64,000 bases of DNA from Ephemerocybe angulata (lineage: Eukaryota > Basidiomycota > Agaricomycetes > Agaricales > Psathyrellaceae). The number at the start of each line of letters is the position of its first letter. Position 1 is the first letter of the stretch. A program made the position numbers and the translations under genes. Below the pieces are notes generated by a model. That model had not been told where the DNA came from. It searched no databases and was given only the letters and a program-made list of their open reading frames with translations. Shown one piece after another: positions 33,597 through 43,685 of the stretch. The stretch is taken from assembly GCA_013368325.1 (NCBI GenBank), contig JAACJK010000058.1, forward strand, positions 930,001-994,000, given 5' to 3'.

Positions 33597-34441
33597 ATGG
33601 GTAGAAAGACACCCAATGCCACCAAGAAAACTTCCACAGTAGCCCCTCCCGATCGAGGAGAGGTCACCTCGGTCGCGGTTCCCGCACGCCCTCCCGATCA
33701 AGGACAGTCCACTGCAGTCCACGTTCCAGTTGGCAACCACGACCTCAAGACCCTCGCACTGGACTTACTCAGGGACCACATCCTCTCCCCTATCGACTTT
33801 ACGAAGGCAGGAAACCACAAATTTACCGTCCAATTTGGTGGTAAAGACTACCCCTTCGAGGTTCAGGTCCCATCCGCGTGGGAGATGCGTCAATGGTACA
33901 GCGTCTCCCTCGTCGATCTCCGGAGGCCCGACGCGCCGATTGCGATGATGACGTTTCCGCACTCCGCCACTCGGCATAAGGAGGATGGGCCTCCGAAGGC
34001 GGGGGAGATCTATGAGGCTTTGAGGCGTAGCGCCGGAGCTGATGGAGTGGGCGCCCGATTCGACTATTGTGGGGAGGGGGTCGGCAAGGCCTATTTCAAG
34101 ATGTGTATTCCGTCGAAAGAAGGCCTAAAAACGGCGAAGGGAAAGCAGCCTGAGGCTAGTACCTTCACTATCAAAGCGGGCAAAGATTCCGCTTTGGCTC
34201 TTATAAAGCCCACTCGACCAGCGTAAGTCATCTATTCATTTCTTCTCATACTTTGGGTGAATGGAACAAATCTAACGACTGTTGCAGAGAGAAGCGTAAG
34301 CATTATCTACCACCCCTCATCATCCGGAGACTCAAGGAATCGGCGGCGTCCCCCAAACCACACGCGAAGAGGATGGAAGATGCTCGGAAAGCTGGAATAA
34401 AGGCCTCGAAAAATGCGCAAGTGGCCCTCCGATCCAAGTGA
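33597..34441 (+). CDS. Family C protein, copy C2 (unknown function)
   Basis: Two exons, 33597-34222 and 34288-34441, give 259 residues. Same plan as C1: 'MGRKTPNATKKTS', Pro/Gln/Gly/Asp-rich leader, core 'HKFTVQFGGKDYPFEVQVP', 'SVSLVDLRRPDAPIAMMTF', 'PHSATRHKEDGPPKAGEIY', 'GVGKAYFKMCIPSKEG', then a basic tail in exon 2 ('EDARKAGIKASKNAQVALRS'). The intron donor GTAAGTCATC and the GTTGCAG acceptor are the same as in C1. Clearly more diverged from C1 than A5 is from A3. Function unknown. Confidence 0.72.
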
Positions 34442-34758
34442 GTCCACAATGGCATTCTATTTTCCCTCGAATCTGAGCTGACCCATGTTCCAGACCCGCT
34501 CCTTCCAAGGATCGTGCGCCTTTGGGAGCCTTGGATTTGAGCAAAGTCGTCGTGAACCAATAGGCTTGCCCATGGATGGGTGGCAGATGTGGCGAAATAC
34601 GGCCTTCACCAGTTCTACACGCTGTTTTACCTTCCTTATTTCCGCTCATCATGATGTGTACTATTAGTTTTCATTCAGCCTCCTCTAACGATTACACTAT
34701 AACATATAATATGTACAATCTAATATCTTCTTCGTGAACCGTATCTATAAACTGGGGA

Positions 34759-35538
34759 ATGCGGTTCCTCCAGCCGGCATCTTTCCAGATGCCAGACGCC
34801 GTCCCTAATCGGAGTATGGAATTGACTGTCGTGCAGCTTCGAATTCTTTCCTTCGCTTTCCCGACTAACGTTGCGTCTAACTACCATATATCATACTCAC
34901 AGCAATGTACGTATCGCATCAAAGCAACGACGACGTTGCCGCCAGTGTCGTTCACTCACGCAGCGCGGCTTTCGCCCAACAGGTCGACCTCCGATTCCGC
35001 CAGTGAATCTGTGACCCCACGTACATACATCGATTACTACCCCGGATATGCTCCGCCGCCATCTGGAGATGCTCTCAAGGCGCCCCCTCTCGTCAGTTCC
35101 GGCGCAAAGCTCCACGCATTTGCAGTTCCTCTGGCAGCGCCAGAGATTGAGCTCTTTATGGATAACTTCGCTGACGAGGAGGAAGACGAAATCCCCCTCG
35201 ACACCCCGACGATGCACAGAGTCTTCCCCTCCACTATCATGGAGTACTTCATCGGACTGGAGCTCGACTATGTCTACGCTGCGGAGGTCGCAGTGCCTAT
35301 CGGCGACAACGTGTTCGCGAAGATGATTGCGGTGGTCTTCGCTACCAATAAGGATGCAGAGGCGATGGAGACTTGGAAGGATAGGGAGCCGTTGGAGGGC
35401 CTTCAGCGCCAGCTGGGACTGCCAGAGGTAGATGCCGGTTGGTATGAGGTGACGGATGATGACTTACATATTTTGGATGAGGAGGAGCGGTATGAGCTCC
35501 GCGAGCAGGTCGGAGCGAGTTGCGGGTTGGTATTCTGA
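34759..35538 (+). CDS. Family A protein, copy A5 (unknown function)
   Basis: 259 residues in the open frame, but the first 60 or so ('MRFLQPASFQMPDAV..') are not shared with A4, and a start nearer 'MELTVVQLRILSFAF' (34816) is more likely. The core from 'YIDYYPGYAP' to the C-terminal 'GASCGLVF' differs from A3 by only five residues by my reading, all in the first 75 or so; the remaining 100 are identical. A5 converges on B5 as A3 converges on B4. Confidence 0.7.
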   Translation: MRFLQPASFQMPDAVPNRSMELTVVQLRILSFAFPTNVASNYHISYSQQCTYRIKATTTLPPVSFTHAARLSPNRSTSDSASESVTPRTYIDYYPGYAPPPSGDALKAPPLVSSGAKLHAFAVPLAAPEIELFMDNFADEEEDEIPLDTPTMHRVFPSTIMEYFIGLELDYVYAAEVAVPIGDNVFAKMIAVVFATNKDAEAMETWKDREPLEGLQRQLGLPEVDAGWYEVTDDDLHILDEEERYELREQVGASCGLVF

Positions 35539-35700
35539 TCCTTGAACTCTGTAGTGATCGCGCTGCTATCCAGACCCGTTACTACTGGTAAATATTAGCG
35601 CTGTAGCAATGACAGCCTTTCGGAGAATGGAGGATCGTTATGTGAGGTGTTAATATATGAAGAGAGGGCAATGATAAACCACTATCGTAACACGCGGAGT

Positions 35701-36986
35701 TCATACCGACTTCTTGAGAGAGTATCCCTCCTCTAGTATCTTCATATACGAAGGGCCCAGGTATCGATGCGCAATATCCAGGTCCCAGGATCGTATTGCT
35801 CCGCTCCTTGTGCGAACGAAGCCCCCGCTATCTGGCAGATGGAAGGTTGTCCCATCGGAGCCGAGCTGGTCGACGAGCTTCAGGATACGCAGCACGAGTT
35901 GTTTGTGCCCATTGAACTTCTTGCGGGGGGCTTTCGGAATGTCCGCAAGCTCGAATCGCACAAGCGCATGACCTGATTTGTCAAAATAGGGCTCGTTTGT
36001 TTGGAGTGTTGAAGTTGGCTCACCTTTCCATTCTCTTGGAGGCTCGGATTGAGCGTTGTGCCCCGGGGGCGGCTCCTCCTGCCAGAACAACCCATGAAAG
36101 GGAAAAATTTCGATGGCATCGCTTCGGAGGATCGTAAGGTGGACCTGTATTGAAGGGAGGGGAATAATGAAGGGGTCGCTGATGTCCTCGAGTATTCGAC
36201 CACGATTAAGTGCCCTCGGATTCCGGGTCCCCAAGGCGAGCCGTCTCCCTTCGGCCTTCTGCTTTGGTGTGATAAGGCCCTGACGAACAAGAATGTCGAG
36301 AATACCCTCATGGGTCTTTGCAAGAAACAGCTGTGCCAGGTATATCTTCCATGGCGCGTGCCCTTCATAGTTTTGGAGGTCGTGGCCATGAGCGAAGAGC
36401 TCTTGAGCCGGGAGATTCGAGTCACTTGAGCCCACGACTCGGAAGCGTATCTCTCCTGCAAGAATGTTGGATTCTCTGCCTGGCTTGCGGTGGAAGTACA
36501 AAAAGCCTCTGGTGTCTGGCGGAAAGCGGTGATAGATTTTATCAGTGTTCCCCCGTCCGGACGACTTGTAGGCAATTCTTTGCCGTGCCACCGTTGTCGG
36601 TTTATCCGTCCATTTAATCTGTAACGAGACGAGTGTGCGGTCAGAGATATCAAGGAGGTCTGATAGTTGCACGAGCTTTGGGTCTAGGTTGCTGAGGGGA
36701 TGAACGTGGCGAGTCTTCAGCCTAAACCGAGTCGGATTCGCGCTGTCGGATGTGGAGGAGGAAGAGAGCTGGCGACGGAGGAGTTGATATGGCAGGTCTT
36801 TCGGGGGCTTGCAATGCGGAGATGTAGGGAAAATCCGAGTAGATGAATGGAGTTTATATCCAAGGAAGTGCAATGTTCTTGCTGAGATCGAAGGACCTCG
36901 GCAAGCGCTGCACTTTATGTATGCTAGTCAGCCCGAGAGTGAATGCGAACTGCGTCAAGACTTACCGCGCGCAAGGCAATCAGCAT
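35701..36986 (-). CDS. Family B protein, copy B5 (unknown function)
   Basis: Three exons, 36986-36966, 36912-36024 and 35972-35701, give 393 residues. The tiny first exon 'MLIALRA' ends at GTAAGT like that of B4. The second intron (51 nt, GTGAGC...CAG) is again in frame and stop-free. Landmarks: 'PKDLPYQLLRRQLSSS', 'NLDPKLVQLSDLLDISDRTL', 'GFLYFHRKPGRESNILAGEI', 'GRILEDISDPFIIPLP', 'VLRILKLVDQLGSDGTTFHL' and the end 'KILEEGYSLKKSV', identical in its last residues to B4. The best-preserved member with B4. Function unknown; the repeated 'DLLDIS' and 'ILDILVRQG' blocks do not match a domain I know. Confidence 0.76.
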
Positions 36987-37439
36987 TGCTCTGCAAAATA
37001 TGGCTGGATTCCTGCAGATCTGAGGGACGGATAGCGAACACGGATTGAGATGGTGGTGGAACGGAAGAAACCAGTCGGGATCATCGCGCCACGCGACCGC
37101 TGGGCGCTTACTACTGTGGGACTGCATTGCCAATTCAGTACGGTCTTTGTTTGGGAAAAGCCGCGTTGCTTTCTACTTTGACCATCGACTCTTCCTCCAA
37201 CGCCCAGGGGCCAGGGCTCCAAACTTTGGGCTAAAATGATTAGCACTCTGCGCACCGTAAGCTTTGACTGAGTTCACTGAACTTCATTGAACTCTTCCTC
37301 TCCCAGACTGACCGAATTCAGAATGGGCTTAGGTGGATCTCAGGGAGGTTTGCGCATCTCCTGAGACAACGCTATCCTATCCCATTTCGAACCTCTGCGG
37401 CGAAAGGTCGCGCACAAACCATAGACATCGTCACGATTC

Positions 37440-38845
37440 GCTCGTGTCTTCGCCACCATTCGTCTGGTGTTCGCCCTGAGCACCTTCGCGCTTCGCCCGC
37501 CTTCCGTACGGTCAAGAACCTGGACTCCCGAGCCGTAGCCGTGTCAGATTTGGTTGATCTCTCTGGCAAAAATATGCCCTCCGTATATTTTGGAGGGCCA
37601 GGCGTCGAGCGGCTCATAGACAAGGTCCCTATACCTCGGGAGCCTACACATTAGTGGTTGATTGAAATTGTGTATGTTGTGTGTGTGCTATCTGACTATA
37701 TGGTGTTATCTGCATAGGATTGCTAGGGATGTGTGCTACGGTCTACGGTTACTGGTGCATGGTTTCATGAATCCTCGGCAGCGTGGCTCCCCGAGGATGG
37801 ACAATGCGACGGCTTGCCGGATGCTTCAGTCGCCTCGGGTCCTGCGTTGTTCTAGGTAGGCAGGGGCTTGGCCGGGTTCTCCCTACATGCCCCCTAGGGG
37901 GCAGCTGCCTTGAATGGCGGGCATATCTCTCTCGGGGGGTATGTTGTTGTCCTTAGAAGTATACACACACACACACACCTCTCATACAAAAGAACGCGCT
38001 CTCGCGAAATGGCCGAGCATCATCCCTTCCCCCCTGCCTCCGAAGGCTTTTTCTATTTCCACCGCAAACCAGGCCGAGAATCCAACATCTTCTCGGGAGA
38101 GTTACGCTTCAGAGTCGTCGCTAATCCAAGTGATTCGCAGCTCTCGGCTGACAAGCTCTTTGCGAATGGGCACGACCTCCTCGACTATACTGGACTTGCA
38201 CCATGGCGGATACACATGGTCAAGCTGTATTCCTCGAAGCGCTATAAACCCATCCTAGATCTTCTTGTTCATCAAGGTTTAACCAGCTCCGAGCACGTCG
38301 CTGAAGGGAAGCGGGTCGTCCCGGAGACCAGGTGGGGACCAGTCCAGGCTCGGATAACTCGAGGACGTGACCGACGAATTTGTTATTTCCCTTCCTTCTG
38401 GGAATATCACTTTAACGCTTCCCCGAAACGATGAAATGACTCAATATATCCTGTATCCAGCCATGGGCCTGTACGAGAAGGGCCTCTCGGACGGCAGTCA
38501 GTCTGTTCCACGCCAATACCACGGTAAGCTTCTCTTCGCCACGTCATAGTTCTAGCGCTCATTTCTGCGAATAACTGTCAGGCAAAGCGACCGTACGACT
38601 CGAGCTTGCACGTGCTCCATCGACCGAAACCAGGAAGGAGCACATCGCTATGGTCGTGCGTGTCCTGCGGCTTTCGGATTAGCAAGGTCCGACACCCTAC
38701 TGGCACTTACCAGACGGCGGCGAACTTCTTCAAAGATCGCCAGGATCCGTTAGATACTTCCGCTTAAAGGACGCCTCCAAGCATCTTCTACCCTCAGGTT
38801 TGGAAGCGCTGGAGAGGAAGTATCTTCCTGGCATCTTTTTGTAAT
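37440..38845 (+). pseudogene. Family B pseudogene B6
   Basis: Mirror partner of B3. The start region ('RSCLRHHSSGVRPEHL' frame, cf. B3 upstream) is intact to 'NLDSRAVAVSDLVDLSGKN'. It is then broken by an unrelated roughly 400-nt segment and resumes at 'AEHHPFPPASEGFFYFHRKP'. A frameshift occurs at about 38350 ('VPETRWGPVQA' to 'TDEFVISLPSGNITLTLP'), and a premature stop at about 38680 follows 'VVRVLRLSD'. It ends near 'LEALERKYLP'. Confidence 0.75.
37604..38008. other. Unrelated segment replacing part of B6
   Basis: Left of 37604 and right of 38008 the sequence follows B3, but the roughly 55-60 nt of B3 between these points are replaced by about 400 nt with no counterpart in the other arm. 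It contains an AC microsatellite (37963-37978), a 14-nt perfect palindrome at 37889-37902, and no coding frame. Could be a small non-autonomous element or filler DNA from repair; no clear terminal repeats or target duplication seen. Confidence 0.5.
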
Positions 38846-39150
38846 ATATTGAACATATTTGAGGTGCTGTCTCCCGCAGACCCGGGAGCATTTATCACTT
38901 CCAAAATCACTTTTCTGTGTGGTCAGAGTCGAAGTGGCACGCGGGCCAAAAGGCCAGTGTCAGCACCTTGTTTAAAGTGCACGTCGACTCTACAGGCCCG
39001 CATCCCATGATGATACTTGTTGACGTTAGGAAAGTAGGGCAACCCTACACATGGATATCGATGTTCAAGCGCTCATGGCCGTTCACCGGGAAACGCAGCG
39101 AAGAGGACTGGCCCATGATGTGCGCGGGTGTGTGTGTGTGTGTGCAGTAC

Positions 39151-40404
39151 CATGGTATGGATAATTTCGCGTCGAAGTGAGTCACGAGTGAACTGACCCT
39201 GGCAGTGACTCGTTAACTGCTGTCGTGAGATTGTGTGGCATGTTAGCAGTGTCAGATGCTCTTCCTGTCTTCATTCATCTCAACTTGCAAAGCGAAATGG
39301 CTAGTAAGTAGCGACCTGGTCAAAGCGGGGCAGAGAAAAGGACGTTCGATTTCGGTTTTCATTTTAGCGCCCACCTTACCGCCCAAAGCGGGCCTAGAGC
39401 GTTTCAAGCAACCTGACAACAAGAAGATGGACGAATACAGCACGGGTATATTACACCCATCAAGAAGAATAAATCAAGCTCCGAACACGAAGAAGCGCTG
39501 GTCGTGCTAAGATCGCTTGTCAAAATCAGCGCTCGCCGTCGTACCTCTCGTACAGATAGTGCAGGCAGGCAATGACATGTGTACTTTGTTTCCTCAACTC
39601 TAGAAACCGTAGACGGTTGGAAAGAACACCTTCAATACTTGTGGATATGTACATGTATGTCTGAGTGTGGGCTCTGATGTTTGGGCGTTCGTGGACCCCA
39701 TTTCAACACGGTAGTGATCGGTACTAGCTGCTCCATAGATCAGCGCTCATGGACTATGGTCGAAAAAGTGCACAGACCCTGCAAAGTTTCTCACTCCTCT
39801 ACGCTCCCCAGCGTCCCCGAAGGGCGGCGATGGATGGCTACTCCTCAGGAAGGAACACAGTGCTTGAATCGCGCTCGTGGCTCGCCGCATGCCAGCCACA
39901 AGGCCTTCCGTTCGGCTCTGCAGGCCGCCCACAAGTACTCTTATCTGCCCATTGGTTAGGGGGTTTGGGAGAACCTCCAGAATCCACGTCGGATCTCTAT
40001 CCTCAAGCCAAGACCTGGCTATCATCTGCGTTGCCCAGGGACGCTAACGACCAAGGAGCAAAAACCGAGGAGAGTGGTGAGCGGGCTACACGAGGCGATA
40101 CGCTTTCAATTTGAATAGCCTTTCTTCCACATGTCCTTCCTTATTCGGTTCGAAGTATCCCCAAACCGAGATCGTCGCGAGGCAAAGCAGGGTATGAGGG
40201 GCGACAGGACATCCCTGTCTGACGGCGCCTTTGTCTTTTGACCTGATTTCCATTTTTGATGCGGCGATATTTTCGCCGCGCTCAGCGGGGAGCGCCCCAT
40301 TCATCATTCATATAAAAGTCTGTCAAGTTTTCATCAAGCCCCCAGGATCTTCTTGCCTCCCTTCACCTCTTCCCTGTTCCTCGAACCACCCCCTCTTCAT
40401 AATC
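39151..40404. other. No supported gene
   Basis: Begins just after a GT microsatellite (39128-39144). The short frames at 39256-39510 and 39749-40114 have no family signature and no splice continuation. The right end is the PLAC8 promoter, with TATAAAA at 40311-40317. Confidence 0.4.
40311..40317 (+). promoter_or_regulatory. TATA box of first PLAC8 gene
   Basis: TATAAAA 88 nt upstream of the start codon at 40405, preceded by a G+C-rich stretch. Confidence 0.55.
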
Positions 40405-40996
40405 ATGTCTTACGCAGTACGCTTCCCTCCCCCTAAACACAGCGAACTACATTAACGAACGCCCTCTAGCCTCAAGCCCCCATGACTGTCCAGAGCGGCG
40501 GAAACAGGAACGCAAAAAACCTCCCCGTCACCGCTGAGGGCCGTGAGTGGAGCAACGGTCTCTGCAGCTGCTGCGACGAGCCCGGAACCTGCCTTGTCGC
40601 CTGCTGCTGCCCATGTATCACCTACGGCAAGGTCAAGCAACGACATGAGCACCTCCGCACCCATGGCACCCCTGCCGCCGACCCCAGCATGGTTTCCGGG
40701 GACTGCTGCCTCCATCTATTCACTGCCTACTGTGGTGTTGCATTCATCTTCCAGGTGCGTTCAGTTCTCTCTGCTGCCTTCGTCCATAACGACGCGCTTC
40801 ATAATCGCGAGCGCTCGTACTGATACGATTCTTTTTTTAGATGATGAACCGTGGCGAGATTCGTTCGCGTTACAACATCAAGGGTGGAGGATGTGGCGAC
40901 CTCTGCACCGCGTGCTGCTGCACGCCTTGCGAGCTTGTCCAGGAGTCTCGCGAACTCGAGCTCGAGGAGCAGAGCTTGGGCCACCAGAAGCACTAA
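40405..40996 (+). CDS. PLAC8-family cysteine-rich protein 1
   Basis: Three exons, 40405-40416, 40470-40754 and 40841-40996, give 150 residues. The first exon codes only 'MSYA'. PLAC8 hallmarks: 'GLCSCCDEPGTCLVACCCPC', 'ITYGKVKQR', 'GDCCLHLFTAYCGVAFIFQ' (membrane segment), 'MNRGEIRSRYNIKGGGCGD', 'CTACCCTPCELVQESREL'. The family includes small membrane proteins linked to cell size, metal handling (plant and fungal FCR1-like) and calcium transport. The exact role here is unknown. The sequence stays in frame through both introns. Paired with a second member 1.5 kb downstream on the same strand. Confidence 0.92.
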
Positions 40997-40999
40997 GCG

Positions 41000-42447
41000 C
41001 CCGAGGCGCCGGTATTCGGATATCATTTTCCCGCTTCCTCGATCATCATCCCTTCCCCGAACCCAACGCTCCTATCGTTTACTCTTCTCTCATGTTTCAG
41101 CTCTCCAATGTACACGGATTCTGGATCTCCATCGCTGTGTAAAGATGGCACCTGTACAAGCCTGTACACACTACATACATACCCACTGTATATTTGCGGA
41201 CCTTAATTAGGCTCCGTTTAGGACCAATTACGACCTCTTTCCAGCCTTTCTGATTCTTCTTCATTTTCATTTCACCTATGGTGCCGTCTGGTACCGTGTT
41301 CGGGGCCTTCGGCGCCACCCCAAGAATAGTGAGTTCTCATTCGGTTCTCATGATCTTCCAAGACCGTCCAGGCCGTTGCGATGCGTGAACAGGTGTGTGC
41401 CCTGGGCGCTCTAATCTCGTCCGAAGATACACTATCCGTGCTACCCGCTATCAGAATAACGGCGAACCGATGAGCGTGTCCGTTTGGTTGAGCTTCTCGC
41501 TGATAGCATTCAGGAGCCTGCCGCCCACCCGGACGGTGACCATGGAACAAGCCAGCGCTGGTTAGCCCAGGTTAACTGTGAAACACCATAGAAGACGTGC
41601 GAGAACAGCACATTTCACATCGAGGTTACCGAAGCTTTATTCGAAAGATATCCTTCCTGGTGTCAGTTATTAGGGTCATCTTTCGAACCCCAGCACTGAC
41701 CGAAACCTCCCAGTCAGCCCACATTCGAATCCATCCCCCACACCTAAGACACAATTATGACGGACACCCCACCTCTCACCATTGAGAATAACCCGCAATC
41801 CCCTGCAGCTGATGCATCCTGGCACATCGCCCACCAAGCCCCTCCGAATTCGTCCCCGCGAACGGACCCGCCTCTCCATCCTCCACCCCATCTCATCAGA
41901 GCGCCGCCCACAGCAGGTCCGCGGTGCCCACAAGCAGGAGACCGTTGACAGCATCGTGCTCCCTCTGTCAAACCCGTACTCCGTACCGACGTCTCGAGCA
42001 GGCTCGAGCGATGCACACTCCCTTCCGCGGATACACGGGAATGGTGTGTACGACAGCTCGACCTGGGATTTGAGTACGCATTCCTTCGCAGAGAATCGTG
42101 GGGGTGGTCTGGTGGGCCTGGTGGGTGAGACTGCCGCAGTAGACACCGACACAGGAAAAGGGGGCGCCCAGGGAGACATAAGGCTAGCTGCGATCCTCGA
42201 GAGGCCGTCGGAAGGTGGCAGTCTTCGAGGTAGCACGAGTGCATTAGTGGGTACACTTCAAGTGATTGAGCTGGCGCTGACTCAAGTATAGACAGTGAAT
42301 TCGCAAATCACCCTAGCGACCCCGCGAGCACCGCAGGCATCGGCTCTCTCAAAGGACTCCCGGTACCCTGCATTTCCTGTCAAAGCCTTCGTGTCCTCGT
42401 CCTCGAAGAGCTCTATCGTGACAGACCAGCCGCTCCCCGTTGCGTCC
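41000..42447. other. Spacer between PLAC8 genes; possible 5' exons of the second
   Basis: 41757-41947 is open from an ATG ('MTDTPPLTIENN'), and 41782-42291 is open in another frame. Both are Pro/Ser/Thr-rich and could be upstream exons of the second PLAC8 gene, but I could not connect them in phase. The exon frame 42292-42447 is open and continuous with the gene and could be N-terminal extension. Confidence 0.35.
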
Positions 42448-43016
42448 ATGTCCCATTCCGAATCTAAACCAGAGAGACTCGCCGATTTCGACGAGACGCT
42501 CGAGAAGCGAGCGTGGAGATCCGACCTCTGCGTCGTCTGCAGCGGAAAGTGTATGTTTTCTTTCCACTTGCGATACAAGGCGCAGTTTGACGACGTTGCG
42601 CGCAGGTTGCCTCGGTTTCACCTGTCCCTGTGTCGTCTACGCCCAAAACAAGCAGCGCTGCGAAGATATCCACAACGCTGGCGTATCCCCCGATGGGTCT
42701 CCTAGGATGTGCTCAGCCGATTGTGCGAGCTACGCAGCTCTCAGCCTGTGCTGTTTTGCCTGGCCACTACAAGTAAGCACCCCTCCCTCGCGTGTCGGAT
42801 AAAGAGGATTGACGTACGAAGATGTCCAACCGATCTCGAATTAGGGATGAGCTCTATATTAGCGGCAGCTGCATGGGAGACTGCACCGCAGTCGTATGTT
42901 GCTCGTCCTGTGCGCTTGCCCAGGAAACGAGAGAGCTTGATTTCGAGGAAAGAGAGTTGAGATTGACCATCAATAGTCGAGATTCAAGCTATTTTCATAG
43001 GCCATTTGAATTGTAG
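42448..43016 (+). CDS. PLAC8-family cysteine-rich protein 2
   Basis: Exons 42448-42550, 42606-42772 and 42822-43016 give 154 residues from 'MSHSESKPERL', matching the size of the first copy; a longer N-terminus is possible. Core: 'SDLCVVCSGK', then after the intron 'CCLGFTCPCVVYAQNKQRCE', 'SADCASYAALSLCCFAWPLQ', 'SNRSRIRDELYISGSCMGDC', 'CCSSCALAQETRELDFEERE'. The second and third exons correspond in boundary to those of the first gene (a break right after the 'Q' of the membrane segment). C-terminal tail 'DSSYFHRPFEL' is unique. Confidence 0.85.
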
Positions 43017-43640
43017 ACCTTGGGGGCCGTAGATGAGAGTAGTTTGCTGCGGTCTTCATGAATCATCGTAGTTCAAGGAAGAGTTTGGGAAGGCCCCAAA
43101 TTGATGATTTGATCGTCCCACGGAGAACCAGACAGTCCGAAGTCGAAGTCGGTCAAAAGTCGGTACTTTTGAGCTTGGGCACAAACTCATCGTCCTACGA
43201 CTTCGCACCGACAACTGGACTTACGAATTCAGAGAGAATAGTGCAATAGATTAACAACAAAAAACAGCACACGCGACGCTGTTCAATGTCGTACCTTGTC
43301 CTAAGTACGCACAACGACTCAACAAGCGCACAAGCGCTTTCGTCTTGTAGGGCCCCACAGCTTGCCCACAGCTCCCCATGCACCAAGCCGCTGCGTGTCC
43401 ACCGGATGCCCACTGTAGCTTTGTAGCTCAAAACGAGTTTGTGCAGTGGATGACGGCAATGCAAGTCACGTTGGTAATTGATCATTTTTCAACAATGACT
43501 TTAAGCGCCGACAACCCCTCGCCGGTCGTCATCGAGAATAATGACAAGAATGTAAGCTGCCTTCATTGTTCCGAGTCTTAAGCCTCCGCCTTATTCTAAA
43601 CGGATCAGCCACAGTGCATAGCCCGAACCAATCCACATCG

Positions 43641-43648
43641 TATAAAAG
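43641..43648 (+). promoter_or_regulatory. TATA box of F-box gene 1
   Basis: TATAAAAG about 45 nt upstream of the ATG at 43686; equivalent boxes stand before F-box genes 2 and 3, so the leaders are very short. Confidence 0.55.
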
Positions 43649-43685
43649 GACTTCCTGACGAAGGGTCAACTCATCACCACCAACC

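Larger units (their letters stand above)
32870..39150. repeat. Large inverted duplication, right arm
   Basis: Mirror of 23100-29010. It holds the C2 flank, C2 (+), A5 (+), B5 (-) and the broken B6 (+). It is longer than the left arm mainly because of the roughly 400-nt unrelated segment at 37604-38008. Confidence 0.85.

Noticed and set aside
37889..37902. 14-nt perfect palindrome as an element terminus
   Set aside because: A single short palindrome with no second copy at the other border of the inserted segment does not define a terminal repeat.
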